NCBI GenBank assembly: GCA_031280325.1
Contig: JAITGW010000115.1
Location: 1-8,624 of the forward strand
DNA length: 8,624 bases
From: Oscillospiraceae bacterium
GTDB taxonomy: Bacteria > Bacillota > Clostridia > Oscillospirales > Oscillospiraceae
Reading direction: 5' to 3'
Both the position numbers and the translations under genes were made by a program. The notes below the pieces were generated by a model, which ran no database searches, had not been told where the DNA came from, and worked only from the letters and a program-made list of their open reading frames with translations. Positions 1 to 6,794 of the stretch are shown here, piece by piece (the first letter of the stretch is position 1; each line of letters begins with the position of its first letter).

Positions 1-2
1 CT

Positions 3-2333
3 CTTTCGCTGCTGCTCTCCGCCGTGATTTTGTTCTTCCACAATGGCCGCCCGGTGCGGCTTCGCGTCTTATCCGCGTTTGTTCTGACTATCATCATCAC
101 CGCAATGATTCATCTTTTCGTCTGCCGGTATGACTATATATGGGACAAAACGTTTCTGCCGCGCCTTTGGAGCGACGGGCAGATCGGCACGGCGGGCGGT
201 GTTCTCGGCGGTTTTTTGTCCGTATCGTTCGAGACTCTGTTTTCAACCGTCGGCGCCGCCATCGCTCTTGCGATTATTGCGCTGTTCTTCGCGCTCACCT
301 CCGTCGGGCGCACCGCGTTTGAAGTTGCAGACGCGCTCCGCACGCGCTGTATCCACCGAAAAAAGCCCGTGCCGGGCGAGACTGACTCTGTGCGGCCTGT
401 ACCCGGATACGACGCCGATGCGGAGCCTCGCGCACGCCGGCGGCGCAATCAGCCGATAGATATTCCGATCGGCGGCGACGACGCACGCCGCGACCCGTAC
501 AAATCCCCCGCGGTCTCGCCGCCGACGCTGGACACAAAAACAAAGCGCGGCGGAATTTCGCTGGATATTCCGTTCATTGACGAGCATGTCCCCGGCGGCG
601 GCGCGGTGCCGCTGCCCGATTCTCCGTTTGTCGTACCCGACATCTCAGGCGACACGGGCCGCGCCGCGCGCGAAAAGTCGGCTGAACCTGAAAAATCCAC
701 TGAATCCAAGCCCAAAAATGATAAAAAAGAAGATATCATACCGCTCATTATCCCCGATTTGCCGGCGTCGGACGGCGGATATGCCTTTCCGCCGCTCTCC
801 CTGCTCTCCGCCGGCAAGGCAGACACGTTCGATGCTACGGAGGAAATGCGCCTCAACCGCCAGCGTCTGGAATCCGCCTTCAAAAGCTTCGGCGTAAACG
901 TCAAAATCACTCACACAACCCGCGGTCCCTCCGTGACAAGGTACGAGGCTGAGCTTGAGGCGGGCGTTAAGCTCTCCCGGCTTGTGAACCTGTCGGACGA
1001 TATTGCCCTTGCCCTCGGCGCGAGCGGCGTGCGCATCGGTCCTATGCCGGACAAAATTTCCACTGTAGGGATCGAGGTGCCCAACAAAGTCGTATCCGCG
1101 GTGCATCTTCGCGACATCATCGAATCGTCGGAATTTACGCGCGCGCAAAGCAAGCTTACGTTCGCAATCGGGAAAAACATCTCCGGCGAGGCAATCGTCG
1201 GCAACATCGCAAAGCTCCCGCATATGCTCGTCGCGGGCACGACAGGCTCCGGTAAATCCGTATGCCTCAACTCGCTTATTCTGAGCATACTGTATAAGGC
1301 GGCGCCGGAAGAGGTTCGTTTTATCATGATCGATCCGAAAATGGTCGAGCTCCGCGTGTACAACGGCATACCGCACCTGCTCGTCCCGGTCGTAACTGAC
1401 GTTAAGAAGGCCGCCGGCGCGCTTCAGTGGGCTGTTGTGGAAATGGAGCGCCGGTATCGCATGATGGCGGAGCTTAACGCCCGCGATCTTGAGGGGTATA
1501 ACAAGGCGATCTCCCGCCCCGGCGCCGAGAATCCCGAAAAACCCCTGCCGCAGGTCGTCGTCATCATCGACGAGCTTGCCGATTTGATGATGACCGTCGG
1601 CAAGGATGTGGAAGCGTCGATCGTCCGCGTGGCGCAAAAGGGGCGCGCCGCCGGAATTCATCTCGTAATCGCGACGCAAAGCCCCCGGGCGGACGTGATC
1701 ACGGGACTTATGAAAGCAAACATCCCATCACGGATCGCGCTGAAAGTCTCTTCCGCGCTGGAGTCGCGCATTATACTGGACTCCGGCGGCGGGGCCGACA
1801 AGCTTGTCGGCAACGGCGATATGCTCTTTGCGCCGCCCTCCGGCGCCAGTAAGCCGGTGCGTGTTCAGGGGACGGGGGTCACGGATGCGGAGCGTGAGGA
1901 GGTCGTCGATTTCGTCAAGCGGGGCGGCGAGGCGGAATATTCCGACGATATTATGAAGGAAATTGAAAACGCCGCGTATGACAAGGAGGACAAGCCCGAC
2001 GCTCCTGACGAAACGCAGCAGTTTGACGAGCTTTTGCCTGAGGCTGTCAAGGTTATCTACGAGACCGGTCAGGCGTCAACCTCCAAGATTCAGAGCAGAC
2101 TGCGGCTGGGCTACGCGCGCGGCGCGAGAATCATTGACCAGCTTGAAACCATCGGCTTTCTCGGCCCGTATGAGGGCAGTAAGGGGCGGCAGATTCTCAT
2201 GACGCCCGAGCAGTGGAGCCGCAGTAAATATAACCCCACGGGCGAAATTCCCTACTCGCCCGAGAAAGACTCATTTGACGGCTATGACGATGGCTCCGAT
2301 GATGAATTCGATGACGATACCCCGCCGTTTTGA
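3..2333 (+). CDS. ftsK: DNA translocase FtsK/SpoIIIE, 5'-truncated by window edge
   Basis: ATP-driven membrane-anchored motor that pumps chromosomal DNA through the division or sporulation septum. The frame stays open to the first base (codons from base 3), so the GTG at 24 is probably internal and the first membrane segments lie outside. Numbering from that GTG: hydrophobic segments at about 11-32 and 57-93; a Pro- and charge-rich linker at about 97-270; the FtsK alpha domain at about 275-365; Walker A GTTGSGKS at 405-412; Walker B VVVIIDE ending at D516-E517; the conserved KANIPSRIAL stretch after it; and a C-terminal winged-helix gamma (DNA-orienting) domain at about 668-732. An acidic tail (DDGSDDEFDDD) follows. 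The motor segment reads LDSGGGADKL where I recall LDMGGAEKL in Bacillus SpoIIIE, one residue longer. FtsK and SpoIIIE cannot be told apart from sequence alone. gltX follows on the same strand after 127 bases. Confidence 0.96.
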   Translation, partial: LSLLLSAVILFFHNGRPVRLRVLSAFVLTIIITAMIHLFVCRYDYIWDKTFLPRLWSDGQIGTAGGVLGGFLSVSFETLFSTVGAAIALAIIALFFALTSVGRTAFEVADALRTRCIHRKKPVPGETDSVRPVPGYDADAEPRARRRRNQPIDIPIGGDDARRDPYKSPAVSPPTLDTKTKRGGISLDIPFIDEHVPGGGAVPLPDSPFVVPDISGDTGRAAREKSAEPEKSTESKPKNDKKEDIIPLIIPDLPASDGGYAFPPLSLLSAGKADTFDATEEMRLNRQRLESAFKSFGVNVKITHTTRGPSVTRYEAELEAGVKLSRLVNLSDDIALALGASGVRIGPMPDKISTVGIEVPNKVVSAVHLRDIIESSEFTRAQSKLTFAIGKNISGEAIVGNIAKLPHMLVAGTTGSGKSVCLNSLILSILYKAAPEEVRFIMIDPKMVELRVYNGIPHLLVPVVTDVKKAAGALQWAVVEMERRYRMMAELNARDLEGYNKAISRPGAENPEKPLPQVVVIIDELADLMMTVGKDVEASIVRVAQKGRAAGIHLVIATQSPRADVITGLMKANIPSRIALKVSSALESRIILDSGGGADKLVGNGDMLFAPPSGASKPVRVQGTGVTDAEREEVVDFVKRGGEAEYSDDIMKEIENAAYDKEDKPDAPDETQQFDELLPEAVKVIYETGQASTSKIQSRLRLGYARGARIIDQLETIGFLGPYEGSKGRQILMTPEQWSRSKYNPTGEIPYSPEKDSFDGYDDGSDDEFDDDTPPF

Positions 2334-2391
2334 GTAAGCGCGGCCGATATTTCTGCGAAAATCAGAGGCTAAAATCCGTGCCGGTCATTTC

Positions 2392-2428
2392 GAGCGCCGC
2401 TCTTTTGTCGCGCCGTAGCGCGCATTTT
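2392..2428 (+). terminator. Two small GC hairpins with short T-runs between ftsK and gltX (weak terminator or attenuator)
   Basis: GAGC(GCC)GCTC at 2392-2402 is followed directly by TTTT. CGCGC(CGTA)GCGCG at 2409-2422 is followed by CATTTT. Each stem is only 4-5 bp and each T-run only 4, so read-through into gltX is likely. The placement 59 bases after the ftsK stop fits partial termination. I see no convincing sigma-A promoter in the rest of the 127-base spacer. Confidence 0.3.
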
Positions 2429-2460
2429 CCTCTGTCAATATCTTTACGGGAGAACTTTCA

Positions 2461-3828
2461 ATGTCAGATTGGTTTACCGATAATGAGGCTAAAATCCCGC
2501 GCGGCGGCGTGCGCACGCGCTTCGCGCCGAGCCCGACCGGGTATATGCACGTGGGCAACCTGCGCACCGCGCTGTACGCCTATCTCATAGCGCGGCGGAA
2601 CGGCGGGACTTTTATCCTGCGCATTGAGGACACGGATTCCGCGCGCGAGGTGTCGGGCGCTGTGGACCTGATTTATAAAACGCTTGCGCAATGCGGTCTG
2701 ACCCACGACGAGGGACCGGATGTAGGCGGCCCCGCCGCCCCATATATTCAGTCGGAGCGCCGGGAGCTTTACCTACCGTATGCAGAGCTTCTCATAGCGC
2801 GCGGCGCCGCCTACCGCGAAGGAGGGGCGATTCGCCAGCGCATCCCTCAGGGCGGCTCAACGACATTTACGGATGCTGTTTTCGGTAAAATAATCACACC
2901 GAACGAGAGCCTTGACGACAATGTTCTGCTCAAATCCGACGGACTGCCGACATATAATTTCGCAAATGTCATTGACGACCACCTCATGGGCATTACGCAT
3001 GTTGTCCGCGGGAGTGAATATTTGTCCAGCACACCAAAATATAACCTGCTATATGATGCCTTCGGATGGACTCCGCCGGAGTATATACACTGTCCTCCGG
3101 TCATGCGCGACAAGCAAAACAAGATGAGCAAGCGCCGCGGCGACCCCTCCTTTGAGGATCTGATCGACCTTGGATATCTCACGGACGCCGTTGTCAACTA
3201 TGTCGCGCTGCTTGGCTGGAGTCCCGGAGGCGAGCGCGAAATTTACTCCTTGAAAGAGCTGTGCAGCGCGTTCGAGGTCGGCGGCATATCAAAATCTCCG
3301 GCCGTGTTCGACACGGAAAAGCTCAAATACTTTAACAGTGAATATATCCGCGCCCTCTCCCCAGCCGATTTTTCCCGCCTTGCAGAGCCTTACATACGCT
3401 CCGTAGTGACGCGGGAGACCGCACCTGTCGCCGCACTTGCGCAGCTTTTGCAGCCGCGACTTTCGACGCTTGCCGAAATTCCGGAGCTTTTGGACTTTTT
3501 CGAGATTCTGCCGGACTATGACGCATCAATGTACGTCCACAAAAAGTCAAAAACTGATGAAGCAATCAGCCTTAGAGTTCTGCAAAACGCCCTCACGGCA
3601 TTTTCCGCTCTGACGGATTGGACGCGCGACGCTCTGTACGACGCGCTTATTGCCCTGGCTGAGAGTATGGGCGCCAAAAATGCGCTTGTCATGTACCCCG
3701 TGCGAATCGCCGTCTCCGGCAAATCCGTTACTCCCGGCGGCGCCGCTGAAATCGCCGCGATACTCGGACGAGCGGAAACGCTCCGCCGTATCGGTCTCGC
3801 GATTGTAAAACTGGAGGGATCGCTATGA
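2461..3828 (+). CDS. gltX: Glutamyl-tRNA synthetase lacking the zinc-binding-type subdomain
   Basis: Cytoplasmic class I aminoacyl-tRNA synthetase that charges tRNA(Glu) with glutamate using ATP. The Rossmann catalytic domain opens with RFAPSPTGYMHVGN, with the HIGH-equivalent HVGN at residues 30-33. It continues with RIEDTD, the DDHLMGITHVVRGSEYLSST core and KMSKR at 221-225. The C-terminal anticodon-binding helical region runs from about 300 to 455. GGGAGAA at 2448-2454 sits 6 bases before the ATG and supports this start. At 455 aa it is shorter than the usual 470-500. The difference maps to residues 117-125, where AAYREGGAIRQRIP replaces the usual stretch holding CxC...C between the 'AY' helix and the IRxxxP strand (comparison from memory of the family). 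The stop overlaps the next gene's ATG. All catalytic motifs are intact, so it is probably functional. Confidence 0.96.
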   Translation: MSDWFTDNEAKIPRGGVRTRFAPSPTGYMHVGNLRTALYAYLIARRNGGTFILRIEDTDSAREVSGAVDLIYKTLAQCGLTHDEGPDVGGPAAPYIQSERRELYLPYAELLIARGAAYREGGAIRQRIPQGGSTTFTDAVFGKIITPNESLDDNVLLKSDGLPTYNFANVIDDHLMGITHVVRGSEYLSSTPKYNLLYDAFGWTPPEYIHCPPVMRDKQNKMSKRRGDPSFEDLIDLGYLTDAVVNYVALLGWSPGGEREIYSLKELCSAFEVGGISKSPAVFDTEKLKYFNSEYIRALSPADFSRLAEPYIRSVVTRETAPVAALAQLLQPRLSTLAEIPELLDFFEILPDYDASMYVHKKSKTDEAISLRVLQNALTAFSALTDWTRDALYDALIALAESMGAKNALVMYPVRIAVSGKSVTPGGAAEIAAILGRAETLRRIGLAIVKLEGSL

Positions 3829-4481
3829 GAAAGAAACTAGGCGCCGCCGCTTCCGTGCTTCTATGTATTGCCTTGCTCGCCGCGTTATTTATTTCTGTTA
3901 TACCAGGAAAAGTCGTTGATGGTTCTCAGATTGTTTCTGAATTGCCAGCAACAACTCCGCCGCTCACGCCCTCAACTCCCCCGGAAACCGTCTCTCAAAT
4001 CGGAACCTCCACTCCGGTTTTCGAGTCTCCGATGCCCACTACCTCCGCCACGCTTCCGGCGACCGGAACGCGCCAAACAATAGCAGCCCCTGTCGGCCGC
4101 GAACAGCTCTCTATCCTCATTGACAGCGCGGTTTTCGAAATCCTTTCCGACGGAGGCAGCAATGTCACATATCTTGTCCGCGACAAAAACGCTTTCATCG
4201 ACATCTCGCTTGAGACGGGCGAAATCGCCGCGAAAAAAGGTTCATTTCTTGAATATCATGTCCCGAACTGGACTGATTTTTCCGATAACGGTTCGGTGAT
4301 GATCCCCGGAACCGCCGTATCCGCCGACGCGTCGGTATCCGCCGGAAATAATTCACTTCAGGCCGACTCTTGGTTTATCGAGGTCGAGGGCGGCTTTCTT
4401 GCAATCGTCGCAGGATACCCTGACATTGCAAGCAAGGACACTATCTACGCCGCTCTCGCAACGATAATATTCGAGAGATAG
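3825..4481 (+). CDS. Unrecognised membrane-anchored extracytoplasmic protein, 218 aa
   Basis: I do not recognise this protein. The N-terminus is MRKK followed by one hydrophobic segment (about residues 6-26), a signal-anchor or signal peptide. C14 is preceded by Val-Leu-Leu, with no small residue at -1, so it is not a convincing lipobox. Residues about 37-90 form a Pro/Thr/Ser-rich linker with many TP and PP pairs, typical of an exposed spacer. Residues about 92-218 look like one small globular domain ending in FLAIVAGYPDIASKDTIYAAL. No catalytic motif is visible. The start is well supported: GGAGGG at 3813-3818 lies 6 bases before an ATG that overlaps the gltX stop (ATGA), implying translational coupling to gltX. 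An outside location for the C-terminal domain is inferred from the positive-inside rule. Confidence 0.85.
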   Translation: MRKKLGAAASVLLCIALLAALFISVIPGKVVDGSQIVSELPATTPPLTPSTPPETVSQIGTSTPVFESPMPTTSATLPATGTRQTIAAPVGREQLSILIDSAVFEILSDGGSNVTYLVRDKNAFIDISLETGEIAAKKGSFLEYHVPNWTDFSDNGSVMIPGTAVSADASVSAGNNSLQADSWFIEVEGGFLAIVAGYPDIASKDTIYAALATIIFER

Positions 4482-4541
4482 CGCGGATGTCTTGCCGCCG
4501 CGTCACAAGCCGCGCCGGTCGTTTCTGCAGCGGAATACGGC

Positions 4542-4580
4542 TCGGAGGGGGAACGCGTTTTGTTCGTGTTCCCCCTCCGA
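4542..4580. repeat. Strong perfect inverted repeat at the convergent junction
   Basis: The 13-base arm TCGGAGGGGGAAC at 4542-4554 is perfectly complementary to GTTCCCCCTCCGA at 4568-4580. Three further inner pairs (one G-T) leave a 7-base loop TTTTGTT. It lies 60 bases after the stop of the plus-strand 218-aa gene, and the minus-strand gtrA also points towards it. On the plus strand the stem is followed by a run of A, and neither strand has a T-run after it, so it is not a canonical intrinsic terminator. It may still end or protect transcripts from both sides. Confidence 0.6.
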
Positions 4581-4673
4581 AAAAACGTTATTAATATTGG
4601 TCAGACAAAGCGCTAAAAGTAACATGTGCGCTGCTTCGCGCACGCACAGCGCTCCGCGGCGGCAATAAAAATC

Positions 4674-4707
4674 AAAAAATCGCCGTCTGCGGCTAATATA
4701 CCCGCAG
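4674..4707 (-). terminator. Possible terminator of the rqcP-permease-gtrA operon
   Basis: Read on the minus strand, CTGCGG (4707-4702) and CCGCAG (4692-4687) form a 6-bp stem with a 9-base loop, starting about 18 bases after the gtrA stop. A short ACGGCGA stretch and then six T (4679-4674) and more T-rich sequence follow. An overlapping smaller alternative, GCCG(CAGA)CGGC, sits directly before the T-run. Each stem is modest, so this is tentative. Confidence 0.4.
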
Positions 4708-4725
4708 CTGTTGCGCCTTCGTAAG

Positions 4726-5148
4726 CTATCCCTGCTTTTTGAACACAAAGACCTTCCCCAGTATATAATTCGCCGCAAACACTGCGATCTGAGTAATAAG
4801 CTTTGCCGCAAGCTCCTCGTGAAGCGCGCGCACCAGCAGCATATATCCAAAAATCTCCAACGCCATCGTCGCGAGCCGGCTGCCTGCAAAACTCAAAAAC
4901 TCCAGCGCGAGTCCTCGTGCGCTATCCGCGCGCTTGCGGAATACGTACAGCTTATTTGCCGCATACGCAAACAGTATAGCCAGCGAAACCGCAACGACAT
5001 TCGCGGCATTATCGTCAACGCCAGCAGCCTTTGCAAGCAGTGTGAACACCAGAAAATTTACTGCCGTCGTCGCGGCTCCCGCAACGATATAGCGCAGCGT
5101 CTCCTCCGGAAAACGCCGTATAATGGCTTTCGCGTACTTTTGTATCAT
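4726..5148 (-). CDS. GtrA family membrane protein
   Basis: Small integral membrane protein of the GtrA-like family (PF04138 type), whose characterised members help translocate lipid-linked sugars (undecaprenyl-phosphate glucose) for cell-surface glycosylation. At 140 aa it has four predicted transmembrane helices at about 19-41, 47-68, 85-106 and 113-136. Both halves end in a similar signature, FAYAANKLYVF near 60-70 and ANYILGKVFVF near 127-137, consistent with the family's internal duplication. The ATG overlaps the stop of the upstream permease (ATGA, 5145-5148), so translation is likely coupled and it is the last gene of the operon. No glycosyltransferase gene is next to it, so its substrate cannot be read from context. 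The family assignment is firm; the role in this organism is inferred. Confidence 0.9.
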   Translation of the reverse strand: MIQKYAKAIIRRFPEETLRYIVAGAATTAVNFLVFTLLAKAAGVDDNAANVVAVSLAILFAYAANKLYVFRKRADSARGLALEFLSFAGSRLATMALEIFGYMLLVRALHEELAAKLITQIAVFAANYILGKVFVFKKQG

Positions 5149-6392
5149 AATTCACCCGGCTCATCCGGGTTGTGAGATGGCGGGGATGCGCCGCCGCACT
5201 CCTCCCCGTGGTTCTTGTCTGTAATTGCCAGCTTGCGGTGTAAGGCTCCGCGGCACGCGCTGTAGATCACGGCAAAGATCGGCACACCGACAATATAGCC
5301 CCAAAAGCCCATTAAGCCTCCGAAGAGCAATATCGCGAAAAGTATCCAAAACCCGGACAAGCCAATGGAGCCGCCCTGTATACGCGGATACAAAACGTTT
5401 CCGTCAAGCTGCTGAATCACTACGATAATTATGATAAATATCCCGCATTTGATCGGGCTTTCAAGCAAAAGTATAAAAGCCGATGGAACTCCGCCGAGAA
5501 ACGGCCCGAAAAACGGCACGATATTCGTTATCCCGACGAGGACGGCAATGAGCACGGCATACGGAATCGCAAAAATCACCAAAATGATATAGCACACAAC
5601 CCCGACAATCAGCGCGTCAAGCAGGCGGCTCATAATAAAGCTTCCGCAGGTACGGTCAAGAAAACGAATGCCCGATACCGCGCCTTTTGCCCGCTTCGGT
5701 CCGAAAATTGCGCAAAGCGCTTTTTTGATTTGCTCCCCAAACATTTCCCGCTGATAGAGGATGTATACCGCCATGACGATTCCTATGAGGAAATTCAGGA
5801 TTTCACGCAGCACGCCAATTACGCCGGAGGTCACGTTGATAACAATCTTGTCAATCTGCCCGAGAACGTCCTTGTCAAGCCAGTCTGACAGCCAGTCTCT
5901 GACATTGCCGATCGCGTTGAACACAAGCGTTTCAAGCTCCGGCTTGCCTGCAAGCGTTTTTTCCACCCAATCGACGGCTGTATTGTAATATCCGGGAATT
6001 TTCTCCAAAAGCTCCTCAATGCCTGTGTACAGGCGCGGCAAAAGCACGGCGAGCGCGCCGGCAAGCGCCGTAATCGCAAGGAGTATCGTCAGAGCAACGG
6101 CAAGCCCACGCCGCAGTGCGGCGGCTCTCCGCTCAGTTATGCGCGCGCCGCGCGGCTTTATCCAGCGAAACAGCGTCCGCTCTATAAAGAGCATGGGCTT
6201 CGTGAGCAGATACGCAATTATAAGCCCATACAGCACCGGAGACAGGATTTTCAGCAGTATTCCCGCGTAGAGTACGCCCGTTCTCCAGTGCGTAAACAAA
6301 AGGAAGCAGACGCTCGCCGCGACAATCACGCAGAACGCCGTCATCCCCCAATATAGATACTGCACATCCCATTTGAAGCGTCTTTTTTTCAT
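5145..6392 (-). CDS. AI-2E family (UPF0118) transporter
   Basis: Polytopic membrane protein of the AI-2E transporter/PurR-regulated permease superfamily (PF01594 type). Family members have been linked to autoinducer-2 export or ion/proton antiport, so the substrate is uncertain. The 415-aa protein starts MKKRRFKWDVQ and has hydrophobic segments near 14-33, 38-62 and 90-113. A soluble helical stretch follows (about 115-190, LYTGIEELLEKIPGYY), then further membrane helices, with the family-typical FGPFLGGVPSAF and GGLMGFWGYIVGVP near the end. The C-terminal tail is hydrophilic. I chose the ATG at 6392: AGGGAG at 6403-6398 lies 5 bases upstream, and the ATG overlaps the rqcP stop as TGATG. A TTG one codon upstream is possible but too close to that site. 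gtrA follows with a 4-base overlap. Confidence 0.92.
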   Translation of the reverse strand: MKKRRFKWDVQYLYWGMTAFCVIVAASVCFLLFTHWRTGVLYAGILLKILSPVLYGLIIAYLLTKPMLFIERTLFRWIKPRGARITERRAAALRRGLAVALTILLAITALAGALAVLLPRLYTGIEELLEKIPGYYNTAVDWVEKTLAGKPELETLVFNAIGNVRDWLSDWLDKDVLGQIDKIVINVTSGVIGVLREILNFLIGIVMAVYILYQREMFGEQIKKALCAIFGPKRAKGAVSGIRFLDRTCGSFIMSRLLDALIVGVVCYIILVIFAIPYAVLIAVLVGITNIVPFFGPFLGGVPSAFILLLESPIKCGIFIIIIVVIQQLDGNVLYPRIQGGSIGLSGFWILFAILLFGGLMGFWGYIVGVPIFAVIYSACRGALHRKLAITDKNHGEECGGASPPSHNPDEPGEL

Positions 6393-6631
6393 CAAAGCTC
6401 CCTGTACATTGTCGACGAGTCTCCCGGGCGCGTCCTCTCGTCAACAGACGCAACCTCCACGCGAACCAGCCTTGCGCCGAAACGCAGCTCCAGTATGTCG
6501 CCTGTCTTCACGGCGCTTGCAGGCTTTGCCTCACGTCCGTTGATGGTAACGCGCCCGCCGCTTGCCGCCTCTGCGGCAACGGTGCGTCGCTTAATAAGCC
6601 GTGAAACCTTTAAATATTTGTCTAAACGCAT
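6392..6631 (-). CDS. rqcP: RqcP (YabO), S4-domain ribosome quality-control factor
   Basis: RNA-binding S4-domain protein of the RqcP/Hsp15-like family. In Bacillus, RqcP works with RqcH on stalled 50S subunits to allow C-terminal alanine tailing of incomplete chains. The 79-aa protein begins MRLDKYLKVSRLIKRRTVA and continues with the S4 signature GRVTINGREAKPASAVKTGD up to about residue 60, then a short tail; known YabO proteins are about the same size. The frame is open further upstream to an ATG at 6805, but that extension is Arg-rich, lacks S4 similarity and overlaps the end of HU. The ATG at 6631 has GGGAG 6 bases upstream. It follows mazG and HU as in the conserved cluster. Its stop shares a base with the permease ATG (TGATG). 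Confidence 0.93.
   Translation of the reverse strand: MRLDKYLKVSRLIKRRTVAAEAASGGRVTINGREAKPASAVKTGDILELRFGARLVRVEVASVDERTRPGDSSTMYREL
6398..6403 (-). promoter_or_regulatory. Ribosome binding site that fixes the permease start
   Basis: AGGGAG on the minus strand, lying within the last codons of rqcP. It is 5 bases before ATG 6392 but only 2 bases before the alternative TTG at 6395, which favours the ATG. Confidence 0.7.
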
Positions 6632-6637
6632 TATTTT

Positions 6638-6642
6638 CTCCC
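6638..6642 (-). promoter_or_regulatory. Ribosome binding site that fixes the rqcP start
   Basis: GGGAG (within GGGAGAA) on the minus strand, 6 bases before ATG 6631. It supports the 79-aa protein over the 137-aa extended frame. Confidence 0.75.
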
Positions 6643-6686
6643 GCGGAAAAATCCCGCGCAGGCAAACCCGTATTCCCCGCTCACAT

Positions 6687-6714
6687 ATTTTCTCGTGCCT
6701 CCGCGCGCTGACAA
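6687..6714 (-). promoter_or_regulatory. Candidate sigma-A promoter for rqcP operon
   Basis: On the minus strand, TTGTCA (6714-6709; 5 of 6 to TTGACA) and GAAAAT (6692-6687; 4 of 6 to TATAAT) are separated by 16 bases. They lie just after the HU terminator-like hairpin, with about 48 bases left as an rqcP leader. The -35 overlaps the terminator's T-run. The match is moderate, and position is the main support. Confidence 0.35.
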
Positions 6715-6769
6715 AACGGCGGCGTTTTGTACGTCCGGCGAAGCTACGCCAAGTGCACAAAACGCCGCC
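6711..6769 (-). terminator. Long hairpin with T-run after HU, likely intrinsic terminator
   Basis: On the minus strand, GGCGGCGTTTTGT (6769-6757) pairs perfectly with ACAAAACGCCGCC (6730-6718). The 26-base loop itself contains GGCG(TAGCTT)CGCC (6750-6737). GTTTTGT (6717-6711) follows at once and serves as the T-run. The hairpin starts 25 bases after the HU stop, the usual place for a terminator. GTTTTGT can also pair with the ACAAAAC part of the second arm, giving a weaker alternative fold. Confidence 0.65.
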
Positions 6770-6794
6770 CGCAATATCTGTGACAAACGCGTCG

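Noticed and set aside
645..1679. 344-codon open frame on the minus strand inside ftsK
   Set aside because: It lies fully opposite a clear FtsK motor with intact Walker motifs, is rich in His/Arg/Asp in the way typical of shadow frames in GC-rich DNA, and has no recognisable domain.
3858..3870. Possible lipobox cysteine in the 218-aa protein (C14)
   Set aside because: The preceding residues are Val-Leu-Leu with no Gly/Ala/Ser at -1, and the cysteine lies in the middle of the hydrophobic segment.
4626..4643. GTGCGC(TGCTTC)GCGCAC hairpin in the convergent spacer
   Set aside because: A 6-bp perfect stem, but with no T-run on either side and in a GC-rich stretch where such stems arise by chance; noted only as part of the spacer.
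4503..4889. 128-codon minus-strand frame across the convergent spacer
   Set aside because: It overlaps gtrA in another frame, runs through the hairpins and has an Arg/Cys-rich composition with no domain; most likely a shadow.
6393..6395. TTG start for the AI-2E permease one codon upstream
   Set aside because: It leaves only 2 bases to the AGGGAG site; the ATG at 6392 has proper spacing and a TGATG junction.
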